64,000 bases of DNA from RACS-047 sp031553855 (GCA_031553855.1 JAVBKW010000003.1:1-64000); one strand, 5' to 3'; counted from the stretch's first letter, positions 6,171 to 14,159 are shown. Notes: generated by a model from the sequence alone, not told the origin. Numbers and translations: made by a program.

Positions 6171-6752
6171 ATGGATTCGGTATTGATAGTCACACAAAGC
6201 GGAAAAGCTAAGACAGTTTTAACAGAGCTGCTTTTCCTGCACAGGTTCGCCTCCGTAACGGCGCTTGATTCCGGTTCAAAGGCACGAAGATTGCTTTTGG
6301 AACGCGATTTTGACCTGTGTATTATCGACGCGCCGCTTATTGACGAGTTCGGCGATAAGCTTTCAAGGACTATAAGCGAAAACCATTCTTGCCAGGTGAT
6401 ATTGCTCGCCTCTTTTGAAAACGTTGACGAGATAGCCCAAAACGTCAGCGAGAGCGGCGTGTATACGCTGCCAAAACCCTTATCGAAAGAGCTTTTGCAT
6501 AACGCGGTGCGCCTTGCCTGCGCCTCGAGCCGTAAAATGGAGCTGTTAGTACAGCAGAATATCGATTTAAAACAAAAGGTCGAGGACGTAAAAAGGATCG
6601 GAAAGGCGAAGCTGCTGCTGATGGAGCGCACCTTTATTTCCGAACAGGAGGCGCACAAAAAGATCGAGCGCGACGCCATGAACGAGCGTAAAACAAGGCG
6701 CGAGATCGCCGAAGATATAATAAGTCTTTATGAAAACGGAGAGGATAATTGA
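6171..6752 (+). CDS. ANTAR-domain antiterminator (pseudo-receiver + ANTAR)
   Basis: The 193-residue protein has a receiver-like domain (about 1-115), then a coiled-coil linker and a C-terminal ANTAR domain (about 135-188). The last shows the family pattern AKLLLMERTFISEQEAHKKI and AMNERKTRREIAEDII. ANTAR proteins bind paired hexaloop RNA hairpins and prevent termination. The receiver keeps the central Asp (IIDAP, about residue 51) and the KP near 110, but the N-terminal acidic pair is replaced by VTQS. Phosphorylation is therefore doubtful, as in NasT/AmiR-like proteins. SD AGGAAG lies just before the ATG. It is cotranscribed with glnA and its RNA targets are probably the glnA and gdhA leaders. 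Comparable glnA-linked antiterminators are known in clostridia (NitR/GlnR-like). Confidence 0.9.
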   Translation: MDSVLIVTQSGKAKTVLTELLFLHRFASVTALDSGSKARRLLLERDFDLCIIDAPLIDEFGDKLSRTISENHSCQVILLASFENVDEIAQNVSESGVYTLPKPLSKELLHNAVRLACASSRKMELLVQQNIDLKQKVEDVKRIGKAKLLLMERTFISEQEAHKKIERDAMNERKTRREIAEDIISLYENGEDN

Positions 6753-6809
6753 CAAGGCTTACGAAAAAAATTACGTAAAAAAATTTTTTAAAAAAATAGC
6801 TGAAAATCT

Positions 6810-6838
6810 TTGATTTTGTTGCGGAATAAGAGTATAAT
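6810..6838 (+). promoter_or_regulatory. Promoter of the second glutamate dehydrogenase gene
   Basis: TTGATT (6810-6815) and TATAAT (6833-6838) are separated by 17 bases. The perfect 10-bp inverted repeat AATCTTACTT (6836-6845) and AAGTAAGATT (6881-6890) starts on the -10 box and ends on the base before the ATG, a candidate operator. No hexaloop or terminator is present, unlike gdhA and glnA. Confidence 0.7.
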
Positions 6839-6890
6839 CTTACTTAATATATGTAGTTAATATAATATTTTCGAGGAGAAAAGTAAGATT

Positions 6891-8177
6891 ATGTCAAATT
6901 CCGCATACAATCCGTTTGAGAACGCCCAAGCCCAGTTCGATAAGGTAGCAGAAATGCTCAAGCTCGCCGAGGGCACAAGAGAGCTTCTGCGTCAGCCGAT
7001 GAAGGAGTTCCATTTTACGATACCCGTAAAGATGGACGACGGCACCACGAAGGTCTTTAAAGCTTTCCGCATAAAGCACAACGACGCGCGCGGCCCCGCA
7101 AAGGGCGGCATACGTTTTCACCATCAGGAAACCGCCGACACAGTCCGCGCTCTTTCTATGTGGATGACGTGGAAATGCGCGGTCGTGGATATCCCGCTGG
7201 GCGGCGGTAAGGGCGGCATCATCTGCAACCCCCGCACTATGTCGCAGGGCGAACAGGAAAGGCTTTGCCGCGGATATATCCGCCAGCTTTTCCGTCAGGT
7301 AGGCCCCAACATCGACGTTCCCGCGCCGGACGTTCAGACGAACGGCCAGCATATGCTTTGGATGCTCGACGAATACGAGACTATCGCCGGAGAAAAACAG
7401 CCCGGCGTCATCACGGGCAAACCCGTAGGAATGGGCGGCTCGCTCGGCCGTACCGAGGCCACCGGTTTTGGCGTTATCTACGTTTTGGAAGAGCTGCTCA
7501 AAAATCTTAAAATGCCTATTGAAAAAACGTCCGCTGCCATTCAGGGGTTTGGAAACGTCGGCGAATACGCGGCCAGAATGTATTCGGATCTGGGCGGAAA
7601 AATAGTTGCTATTTCCTGCTGGAATCAGGCCGACGCAAAGTCCTATACCTATAAGAAAAAGGACGGCTGCAACGTGACGGAGCTTATCGCTATCAAGGAT
7701 TCTTTCGGCGATATCAATAAGGAAAAGGCGGCTAGCTTAGGCTATGAAATTCTTTCCGGAGACGACTGGATCGCTCAGGACGTAGACATCCTCATCCCCG
7801 CGGCTTTAGAGAATCAGATCACTCCCGAAACGTTCAAAAAGGTTTCTAAAAAAGTTAAGGTCATCTGTGAGGCCGCAAACGGCCCTACAACGCCCGATTG
7901 CGATCCGTTGATAAAAGACCGCGGCATCGTTTTACTGCCGGATTTCCTTACCAACGCAGGCGGCGTAACGTGCTCTTACTTTGAACAGGTGCAGTGCAAT
8001 ATGAACTATTTCTGGACTAAAGAAGAGGTTTTAGAAAAGCTTAAAGCCGCTATGATAAAAGCGTTCAAGGGCGTATATGAGGTAGCAACTTCGCGCAACG
8101 TTTATATGAGGGACGCAGCCTACATCATAGCTATCGAGAGAGTCGCAAAGACCTGCAAGTCGCGCGGCTGGTTATAA
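6891..8177 (+). CDS. Glutamate dehydrogenase, NAD-type (GudB/RocG-like)
   Basis: The 428-aa protein interconverts glutamate and 2-oxoglutarate. It differs strongly from the first GDH and matches the RocG/GudB subfamily. Characteristic segments are KGGIRFHHQETADTVRALSM near residue 69, the catalytic PLGGGKGGIICNP around 102-114, GPNIDVPAPDVQTN near 141, and the Rossmann entry IQGFGNVGEYAA near 217. SD GAGGAG lies 12 bases before the ATG. It stands alone behind its own promoter and ends before a terminator at 8210. Whether it works mainly in the catabolic direction is an inference from the subfamily. Confidence 0.93.
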   Translation: MSNSAYNPFENAQAQFDKVAEMLKLAEGTRELLRQPMKEFHFTIPVKMDDGTTKVFKAFRIKHNDARGPAKGGIRFHHQETADTVRALSMWMTWKCAVVDIPLGGGKGGIICNPRTMSQGEQERLCRGYIRQLFRQVGPNIDVPAPDVQTNGQHMLWMLDEYETIAGEKQPGVITGKPVGMGGSLGRTEATGFGVIYVLEELLKNLKMPIEKTSAAIQGFGNVGEYAARMYSDLGGKIVAISCWNQADAKSYTYKKKDGCNVTELIAIKDSFGDINKEKAASLGYEILSGDDWIAQDVDILIPAALENQITPETFKKVSKKVKVICEAANGPTTPDCDPLIKDRGIVLLPDFLTNAGGVTCSYFEQVQCNMNYFWTKEEVLEKLKAAMIKAFKGVYEVATSRNVYMRDAAYIIAIERVAKTCKSRGWL

Positions 8178-8209
8178 GAAAGAACGGTTTATAAAAAAAA
8201 TATCAAAGG

Positions 8210-8242
8210 GGGAGTCCGGCTTAAAGTCAGACTTCCTTTTTT
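8210..8242 (+). terminator. Intrinsic terminator after the second GDH gene
   Basis: GGGAGTC (8210-8216) pairs with GACTTCC (8230-8236), and CTTTTTT follows. Confidence 0.8.
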
Positions 8243-8261
8243 GAAACTTCAGAAAAAATGT

Positions 8262-8290
8262 TTGCAAAATCTACGGTTTTGCTGTATTAT
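8262..8290 (+). promoter_or_regulatory. Promoter of the SemiSWEET gene
   Basis: TTGCAA (8262-8267), a 17-base spacer and TATTAT (8285-8290). Confidence 0.65.
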
Positions 8291-8321
8291 TAAATCAAAC
8301 GGAGAGTGAAAAGTTAAATAT

Positions 8322-8588
8322 ATGTGGACGGTCATCAGCTTTATTGCCGCGGTTCTTACCACGGTTGCGTTTGTGCCTCAGGTCGTTAAAATCGTCCGTA
8401 CTAAAAATACTGCGGACATTTCGCTTTTTATGTATATCGGTTTTTGTATAGGAGTCGGCTGCTGGTGCGTTTACGGCATCGCTACTAATGTTTTAGCTAT
8501 AATCCTTGCCAACGGCATAACGTTTGTGCTGGCGGCGGCGATACTCACTTATAAAATCATAAATGTTATAAAAGGTGAAAAGCCTTAG
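8322..8588 (+). CDS. SemiSWEET-type sugar transporter (PQ-loop protein)
   Basis: The 88-aa membrane protein has a single triple-helix bundle: helices at about 3-23, 35-55 and 58-80. The PQ motif (VAFVPQVVKI, residues 17-26) and the TADISLFMY segment are diagnostic of SemiSWEETs, which dimerise to form a facilitated sugar pore. GGAGAG precedes the ATG. Galactokinase starts 35 bases downstream in the same direction, so galactose or another hexose is a plausible substrate. Specificity cannot be read from the sequence. Confidence 0.88.
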   Translation: MWTVISFIAAVLTTVAFVPQVVKIVRTKNTADISLFMYIGFCIGVGCWCVYGIATNVLAIILANGITFVLAAAILTYKIINVIKGEKP

Positions 8589-8623
8589 TTTTGTGAGTTG
8601 AATGAGGAGGTCATGAGCAAATA

Positions 8624-9799
8624 ATGACGAATAGTGAAATCAAAAAGAAATTTGTGGAAATCTACGGCGGCAAGGAATCCGACGTGCGCTTGTTTTCGGC
8701 GGCGGGCAGGATAAACCTTATCGGAGAGCATATCGACTATTGCGGCGGCCCTGTCTTACCTGCCGCGCTCAACCTGCGGTGCTTAGTCGCGGCAAGAAAA
8801 ACAAGCGGCAGTTTTATCAACCTTGCCGCAACAACTATCGATAAAACGGCAAAGCTCGATATTTCTAAGCTGAACGACTACCGCGATTTAGAGTGGGGCG
8901 AGTATCAGGCGGGAGTTGCTTATATTATGCAAGAGGATGGCTATACGATAACCCCGTGCGACCTTCTCTACGACGCGAACGTGCCGTTCGGCTCGGGGCT
9001 TTCTTCAAGTGCGGCTATCGAGGTCGCAACCGCCATCACGCTTTCAACCTTTTCGGGCGAGTCCGGCGGCAAAAAAGGCTCCAATAAGGAGCTTGCGGTT
9101 TTAAGCCAGAAAGCCGAGAACGAGTACGCGATGGTCAATTGCGGCATTATGGATCAGTTCGCTTCCGCTATGGGCAAGAAAAACAACGCTATATACCTCA
9201 ACTGCGCAACGCTCGACTATTCATATATTCCGCTAGAGCTTGGCGATTACGCTATGGTCATTTCCAACAGCAATAAAAAGCGCAGCCTTCAGGAATCGAA
9301 GTATAACGAACGCCGCTGCGAGTGCGAAACTGCGTTAGAAAAGCTGTCCGCAGTAATTGACGGCGTTAAGCAGCTTGCCGACATTTCCCCCGAAACCTTT
9401 GAAAAGCATAAAAACGTTTTGAGCGGAAGAGTCCTCGACCGCGCTCAGCACGTTATTTATGAATGCGAAAGAGTGCGCAGGAGCGTAGAAGCCTTGAAAA
9501 AAGGCGATATAGTTAAGTTCGGCGCCCTATTGAACGACTCGCATTTTTCGCTGAAAGATAAGTATGAGGTCACAGGAAAGGAGCTTGACGCTCTCACCGA
9601 GTATTCGCGCGCCCATAAAGACTGCGTCGGCTCGCGTATGACCGGAGCCGGTTTTGGCGGCTGCACTATCTCGATTGTTAAAAAGTCCGGCGTAGACGAC
9701 TTTATCCGCACAGTAGGCGAAAAGTATAAAGCCTTTACGGGCTATGCCGCCGATTTCTACGACACCACCGTTGAGGACGGCGCGTTTGAGGTTAAATAA
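8624..9799 (+). CDS. galK: Galactokinase
   Basis: GalK phosphorylates alpha-D-galactose at C1 with ATP, the first committed Leloir step. The 391-aa GHMP kinase shows the galactokinase signature GRINLIGEHIDYCGG near residue 27, the phosphate-binding PFGSGLSSSAA around 119-129, CGIMDQFASAMG with the catalytic Asp near 170, and the C-terminal RMTGAGFGGC near 337. The AGGAGG sequence lies 13 bases upstream, nearer to another ATG at 8613 that opens a 3-codon frame (M-S-K-stop) whose TAA overlaps the galK ATG. It is probably in one operon with the SemiSWEET gene. Confidence 0.95.
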   Translation: MTNSEIKKKFVEIYGGKESDVRLFSAAGRINLIGEHIDYCGGPVLPAALNLRCLVAARKTSGSFINLAATTIDKTAKLDISKLNDYRDLEWGEYQAGVAYIMQEDGYTITPCDLLYDANVPFGSGLSSSAAIEVATAITLSTFSGESGGKKGSNKELAVLSQKAENEYAMVNCGIMDQFASAMGKKNNAIYLNCATLDYSYIPLELGDYAMVISNSNKKRSLQESKYNERRCECETALEKLSAVIDGVKQLADISPETFEKHKNVLSGRVLDRAQHVIYECERVRRSVEALKKGDIVKFGALLNDSHFSLKDKYEVTGKELDALTEYSRAHKDCVGSRMTGAGFGGCTISIVKKSGVDDFIRTVGEKYKAFTGYAADFYDTTVEDGAFEVK

Positions 9800-9843
9800 G
9801 AGTAGTATTTTAAAAGAGTTTTCCCTCATACCCTTTGTAAAAT

Positions 9844-9994
9844 AAAAGGTATTAACCGCAGGGCAAGCCCTGCACCCACCGCATACGGCGGTTTGTTCCG
9901 CCTAAAAGACGGCGGGGTTTTAAACCTTTTGCGGTGGGCGCATTTTAGGAAATGAAAGCAAGCTTTCATTTCCAAAAATGCTTCTTGATAAACT
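9844..9994 (+). repeat. Dispersed intergenic repeat family A, copy 2
   Basis: The unit runs from AAAGGTATTAACCGCAGGGC to CTTCTTGATAAA. It ends in the palindrome GGAAATGAAAGC-AA-GCTTTCATTTCC (9948-9973). It is the same family as 44041-44190 (same orientation) and 1730-1860 (inverted). Confidence 0.8.
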
Positions 9995-10016
9995 TTTGTA
10001 TTTTAAAAAAATGTTG

Positions 10017-10535
10017 TCAATCCGGGCAGAGATTTTCAACATTTTTTCTTTTTTGCCTTGCGTAATCATAGGCTATGGCTGTTCCGCTTTTTGTTTCTTT
10101 TTTAAAAAGTTTTTCAGCCTGTCGTTTTTGCGGAGGTATATAGTTTTTGTCAAAATAAAAAATGACCCGGCCGCTTTTGTCGATCATTATTTTATTCCGT
10201 ATTATGTAAGACGCTCTCCCTGCGTTTGACAATTCGTCCGGATAATAAGTGTCCTCATATAAAGTTAACAAATATTGTTGATAGTCATCAGAAATATATT
10301 GAAAGGAAGAACGGATATATATTCTTTTAATTTGCGGATATTTATGCTTTAATTTACTAACGGCGCTATAGCAAAGTTCGTCGAACCCGCTTTTACTGCC
10401 AAATAAAAACACCGATATATTTTTTTCCAATATAAGCCCTTCAACGCAGCTTTCAATTTTTTTGTAAAGCCACTCTGTTTTTTCAATTTTCCTATGCCCG
10501 ATAAATGTGCAGGTATTATTAACATTTGTTTCCAT
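10017..10535 (-). CDS. SLOG-family (YpsA-like) nucleotide-binding protein
   Basis: The 172-aa product starts with CTFIGHRKI, the opening strand and GHR motif of the YpsA/DUF1273 branch of the SLOG (SMF/DprA-LOG) Rossmann superfamily. FLFGSKSGFDELC near residue 44 fits the glycine-rich loop. RASYIIRNKIMIDKSGRVIFYF near 107 fits the R.R...M.... segment. SLOG domains bind nucleotides or nucleotide-derived ligands; the ligand here is unknown. The C-terminus is basic. The gene is divergent from a small XRE repressor. Its promoter TTGACT-17-TACAAT (10570 to 10542, minus strand) has an operator inside the spacer, so it is very likely repressed by that XRE protein. Confidence 0.75.
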   Translation of the reverse strand: METNVNNTCTFIGHRKIEKTEWLYKKIESCVEGLILEKNISVFLFGSKSGFDELCYSAVSKLKHKYPQIKRIYIRSSFQYISDDYQQYLLTLYEDTYYPDELSNAGRASYIIRNKIMIDKSGRVIFYFDKNYIPPQKRQAEKLFKKETKSGTAIAYDYARQKRKNVENLCPD

Positions 10536-10541
10536 AATATT

Positions 10542-10617
10542 ATTGTATTCTCACTATTGGTTAGAGTCAAGCGCATTCTCACTATTGGTGAGAATGTAAG
10601 ATTTTTATAGCCATTGG
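10542..10617. promoter_or_regulatory. SLOG promoter with three operators (ATTGG-centred)
   Basis: O1 (10547-10567) lies between the -35 (10565-10570) and -10 (10542-10547) of the minus-strand SLOG promoter. O2 (10575-10595) is a perfect palindrome, ATTCTCAC-TATTG-GTGAGAAT. A weaker O3 is centred on ATTGG at 10613-10617. The ATTGG cores repeat at 28-29 bp, nearly three helical turns. The architecture fits cooperative repression by the 10634 XRE protein. Confidence 0.75.
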
Positions 10618-10633
10618 TTAGCATAATTTAATC

Positions 10634-10861
10634 ATGAAAACAATAAAAGAGAGATTAACAGAAGAAATAAGGTCTTCGGGTCTTACAACGATTGAAATCG
10701 GAAAAAGAGTCGGAATAAATGCTAATATGATAACGCAATATAAAACGACGAACAAAATGCCGAGCTTAGAGACCTTTGCATTGCTTTGTAAAGTTATAGA
10801 CGCGTCTGCGGACTATATTTTAGGCTTGACCGACGAGACTGGCAAGAAAATTACTGAATAG
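10634..10861 (+). CDS. XRE-family repressor, copy 1
   Basis: The 75-aa protein is a single Cro/CI HTH domain ending ADYILGLTD. Helix 2 is TTIEIGKRVGI and the recognition helix carries NANMITQYK (residues 29-37). There is no effector domain. It is divergent from the SLOG gene across a three-operator region and very likely represses both genes. It is a close paralog of the 11034 protein: 68 of 75 residues are identical and four of the seven differences are at positions 29, 30, 31 and 35 of the recognition helix. Confidence 0.88.
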   Translation: MKTIKERLTEEIRSSGLTTIEIGKRVGINANMITQYKTTNKMPSLETFALLCKVIDASADYILGLTDETGKKITE

Positions 10862-10963
10862 GTTTAACGAAGCACAACTTTCAATTTTTTTGTAAAGCCA
10901 CTCTGTTTTTTCAATTTTCCTATGCCCTATAAAACAACAGGTATTACTATTATTTGTTTCCAT
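10820..10963 (-). pseudogene. Truncated SLOG gene copy 2
   Basis: The first 30 codons copy the 10017-10535 gene (METN..NTC-FIGHRKIEKTEWLYKK-IESC). The rest is replaced by 17 unrelated codons that run antisense into the 3' end of the first XRE gene. The product would be 47 residues without the nucleotide-binding loop. Its promoter is intact: TTGACT-18-TATACT on the minus strand with an operator in the spacer. This is the remnant of a tandem duplication of the SLOG-XRE unit. Confidence 0.7.
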
Positions 10964-10975
10964 AATATAAGTATA

Positions 10976-11022
10976 TTCTGAACATTGGTCAGAAGTCAAG
11001 ATTTTACTGAACATTGGTCAGC
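10976..11022. promoter_or_regulatory. Operators of the second XRE repressor
   Basis: TTCTGA-ACATTGG-TCAGAA (10976-10994) and ACTGA-ACATTGG-TCAGC (11006-11022) have ATTGG centres 29 bp apart. Compared with the first copy the centre is kept but the half-sites have changed from CTCAC/GTGAG to CTGA/TCAG. Confidence 0.75.
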
Positions 11023-11033
11023 ATAATTTAATT

Positions 11034-11261
11034 ATGAAAACAATAAAAGAGAGATTGACAGAAGAAATAAAATCTTCAGGTCTTACAACGGTAGAAATCG
11101 GGAAGAGGGTGGGGATAGACTCCTCGATGATAACTAAATATAAAACGACGAATAAAATGCCGAGCTTAGAGACCTTTGCGTTGCTTTGTAAAGTTATAGA
11201 CGCATCTGCGGACTATATTTTAGGCTTGACCGACGAGGCGGGCAAGAAAATTACTGAATAG
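11034..11261 (+). CDS. XRE-family repressor, copy 2
   Basis: This 75-aa paralog of the 10634 protein has the recognition segment DSSMITKYK in place of NANMITQYK. The HTH and the DYILGLTDE tail are otherwise nearly identical. It reads away from a truncated SLOG copy across two operators with changed half-sites. With the SLOG partner broken, it may regulate only itself, or still interact with the first module. The two proteins are likely to have different DNA specificity. Confidence 0.88.
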   Translation: MKTIKERLTEEIKSSGLTTVEIGKRVGIDSSMITKYKTTNKMPSLETFALLCKVIDASADYILGLTDEAGKKITE

Positions 11262-11340
11262 GTTTGTCAAAGAATCTTATTAAATTTTTTTGCAATGGCA
11301 ATAGCATTTAGTTTTGTTTATTATTTCTATTGAAAATATT

Positions 11341-11382
11341 AAAGGATGCCGTTTAGCAGTATTTGCAAACGGCATCCTTTTG
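11341..11382. terminator. Bidirectional terminator between convergent genes
   Basis: AAAGGATGCCGTTT (11341-11354) and AAACGGCATCCTTT (11367-11380) form a perfect 14-bp stem, with T-runs on both strands. It serves the XRE gene from the left and the zinc-ribbon gene from the right. Confidence 0.88.
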
Positions 11383-11394
11383 GGGCATTGGCGG

Positions 11395-13980
11395 TTAATT
11401 AGTTTGTGAAGATAATGATAATGTGCTTGCATCTTTTGAGCAATAAATAGTATATTCTCCCCAAGCGTCGCTCCATGTTACATTGAAAGAGTCATTTCCG
11501 GTGTTTAAAGCCGAAATAATGTGGGAGATGATATTGAGCATTTTATAACTATTGTCGGTATAATAAATCGATGCCGTAAAAAAGGTATTATCATTAATGC
11601 TATGGTGGGATAGATTACTTGACGAAAGCACGAGGTCTTTTACTTCTTTTTTTGTATTTTCCGCAGACTCACAATGTTTAGTATCCAGCAAAACAGATGA
11701 TACGAAAGATGCGTCGTTTTTATTAGAGAAGTTTATTTCGATATATTTAGTCGTTACGTTTTTAAGCTGCGAGGCGAGCTTTGTTTCTTCAAGAGCTAAT
11801 TTTACAAGCGCGCTTTCGTCGCCTTTTTCAAGCGCGGCTTCCGATTTCTCTCCGTTTTGGGCTATTTTTTTAAGTATCTTAGTATAGTTTTTGTCGAAGT
11901 ACTGCCATTTTGAGTCCGTTTTGAATTGGCCGTCCGGTTCGCCAAGAATTTCAATTACGCTTGACCCAGATGAGGCGTATTTAATTTGCTCGACTTTGGA
12001 CACTTTAAACTTTGTTAACAGCATCGGCAAAAAAATACTTGAGAATGCGATCGCAGCCGCCAGCAGTAAGGATACGACTATCAAGGCTGCCTTATGCAGA
12101 TCCATCCAAATAACCGCCTTAGGAGTCGGTTTTGTACTGCCGCGCCTGTACTTGCGCATTTTGTGCTTATGCTCGGTTTTTTGCACCCGGTACGCTTTGT
12201 AGCGGTCGCGGTTTTCTTTATAAGTTATGTAATCCTGATTGATCTCTTCAAATGTGAGTACGGGCGTTTTATTTTTGGCGGGCTTTTTCTCGCCGTAGAA
12301 CGCCAGCTTTAGTTTATTGTTTTTCTTTATTGCATTTGCAGCTGCAATAATAAAGATAACAAAATAGGCAATGGAAAAGATATAACCTAAAACTAAAAAC
12401 GGGAATTCATAAACCTCAATTCCGCCGTCGAAGTAACCTTTCAGCGGTTGATCCTCAATCGGAGCTCGAATGAACATAGTTATTTCTATTTTGTCTGCTG
12501 TGTATTTGCAGCTTCCGCTAACGTCCTGAAAAACAAACTCCGCATTGTCCAGCAGTTTTTTTCCATTTCGCGTTATGGTAACGTAACAGTTATTATTTTC
12601 GTTTCTTATTATTTCGCCAGTATATTCTCCAAAGGTATTTTCAAAGCTTGCTTTGTTGTCAGCGAAGCTAAATTCATCCTTTATTTGAATAGTAACTGTA
12701 TTTACTATTATCACATATGTAGACATAACCAATACTGCGGCTATAAGAACAGAGCAAAATATTATTGTCGTGATCATTCCGCCGTTTCTGCGGGAGTTTT
12801 CGGGATCCCATTTTGTAATGCGCCTTGCTCCGGAGACAATAACAGCAACTGAAATTAAGACAGATGCCGGAAGGACGTTAATTGCTAAAATGAGAAAGCC
12901 GATATGCAGGTCTTCTGTAATCGAAAAGACCAATAATGTTATTGACCCGCCTATCAGCGGCATCAAGAAGCATATAAACCCTATGAGCTTTTTCATTCCC
13001 GACACTTTTTGGATATCCTTTAATAGCCCTTCGGGCTCGGGCGGCCTTGACGCGGGCTTTTCAACCTTTTTCGGAGCGTACGGAGCGGGGTTTAAGGCAA
13101 AAAATTTGCTGAGCTTTGCGTTATATTTTTCTGTTGTTTCGGCTTTTGCTTTTTCTTCAGCCTCAGCGATTGCGGGTTTATGCTTTTTAATAAGGACTCT
13201 GCCGGTCATTGCCGCCGCTGAAAGCAACGCAAAAATTATACTGAAAGCGATCAGCAGCTTAGGGCATGAACCTGTCGCAAGCACGCCCATTCCCTCGTCG
13301 AAAGCGGTTATCTTACTTGAAATCACGCACCCGATAATGAAAAATATCAGATAAAAAACAAATGAAATAAAGTTTAACAGCTGATTTAAAGAAAGCTTAA
13401 ATTTTTTGAAAAGATTGATTTCTTTATTTTTAGCCGCCGGAGCAAGAAGCGTCGAAACCGATCCTATGGCAAACAGCAGGGCGGTAACGGCAAGAATGAT
13501 TAGCCCTATCATTGCGCCCTGAATGTCGGGAAGCTCCTCAATGAGCCCGCCGGCCAAATCGTATACGTTCCCATAACTTGACGCTTTTATAGTTTCTCCT
13601 AGAAGTTCGCCTCCCGGCATTATTGCAACGGACGCCGAATAAAAAATAAATAAGAGGACGGCAAACAGCGCAAAAACTAGGGAAGGAATAAATTTCAGCA
13701 TAACATAGAATCCGCCAAGTAAACCGCTTTCTTTTGCTTGTTTAGCCGTTTTTGGGACGGTGGCGGCTGCGGCAGTCTGCACAGCCGGGACGCTTTCAAG
13801 AGGTGCGGCGGGCGGCGGAGCGGACTGAATAAACGAATATCCGCATATATTACAAAACTTCACAGAGCCTTTGACTTCGGCGCCGCACCCCGGGCATTTC
13901 TTGACTTCCTGCCATTTCTCACCGCAGTCGGGGCAGAAATTACCCTCAAATTCACACTGGCATTTAACGCATTTGTTCAT
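11395..13980 (-). CDS. Large zinc-ribbon polytopic membrane protein
   Basis: The 861-aa protein opens with two zinc ribbons: CVKCQCEFEGNFCPDCG (residues 4-20) and CPGCG..FCNICG (about 29-47). A Pro-rich linker follows. About nine hydrophobic segments lie roughly at 90-120, 152-180, 193-215, 238-260, 325-347, 355-378, 395-420, 525-550 and 640-665. Two soluble stretches separate them. The last 190 residues look extracytoplasmic. They begin with VIEILGEPDGQ..WQYFD, which resembles the SmpA/BamE-type LGEP..W.Y motif. Basic repeats (KKVEKPASRPPEPEG) lie between membrane blocks. The family is not recognised. It may be a bacterial zinc-ribbon membrane scaffold; function unknown. It is monocistronic. 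Confidence 0.8.
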   Translation of the reverse strand: MNKCVKCQCEFEGNFCPDCGEKWQEVKKCPGCGAEVKGSVKFCNICGYSFIQSAPPPAAPLESVPAVQTAAAATVPKTAKQAKESGLLGGFYVMLKFIPSLVFALFAVLLFIFYSASVAIMPGGELLGETIKASSYGNVYDLAGGLIEELPDIQGAMIGLIILAVTALLFAIGSVSTLLAPAAKNKEINLFKKFKLSLNQLLNFISFVFYLIFFIIGCVISSKITAFDEGMGVLATGSCPKLLIAFSIIFALLSAAAMTGRVLIKKHKPAIAEAEEKAKAETTEKYNAKLSKFFALNPAPYAPKKVEKPASRPPEPEGLLKDIQKVSGMKKLIGFICFLMPLIGGSITLLVFSITEDLHIGFLILAINVLPASVLISVAVIVSGARRITKWDPENSRRNGGMITTIIFCSVLIAAVLVMSTYVIIVNTVTIQIKDEFSFADNKASFENTFGEYTGEIIRNENNNCYVTITRNGKKLLDNAEFVFQDVSGSCKYTADKIEITMFIRAPIEDQPLKGYFDGGIEVYEFPFLVLGYIFSIAYFVIFIIAAANAIKKNNKLKLAFYGEKKPAKNKTPVLTFEEINQDYITYKENRDRYKAYRVQKTEHKHKMRKYRRGSTKPTPKAVIWMDLHKAALIVVSLLLAAAIAFSSIFLPMLLTKFKVSKVEQIKYASSGSSVIEILGEPDGQFKTDSKWQYFDKNYTKILKKIAQNGEKSEAALEKGDESALVKLALEETKLASQLKNVTTKYIEINFSNKNDASFVSSVLLDTKHCESAENTKKEVKDLVLSSSNLSHHSINDNTFFTASIYYTDNSYKMLNIISHIISALNTGNDSFNVTWSDAWGEYTIYCSKDASTLSLSSQTN

Positions 13981-14159
13981 TTTATCTCACTCTTCAATGA
14001 TGCAGCGTAAAATTTGTCCGCGTATCCGGACACTCGCATCATTTTCTATATTTTTACAGTATAAAAAACCGACCGTCGAGGAACCGTCGAAAATACGCAA
14101 TGAAAAAAAATTTGCGATATTTTTCTTTGTTCCGGTTTTTGAATTGACACCGTTCAAAA

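Noticed and set aside
6891..8177. Possibility that the second GDH is a duplicate of gdhA
   Set aside because: The two belong to clearly different subfamilies in length and motif sequence, so it is an old paralogy.
9844..9994. Repeat A as a riboswitch or leader upstream of 10017
   Set aside because: The adjacent gene is on the other strand and ends there, and the same unit lies elsewhere in unrelated contexts.
12448..13354. Plus-strand frames opposite the 861-aa membrane protein
   Set aside because: They are antisense to an intact coding frame and have no SD or recognisable domain.
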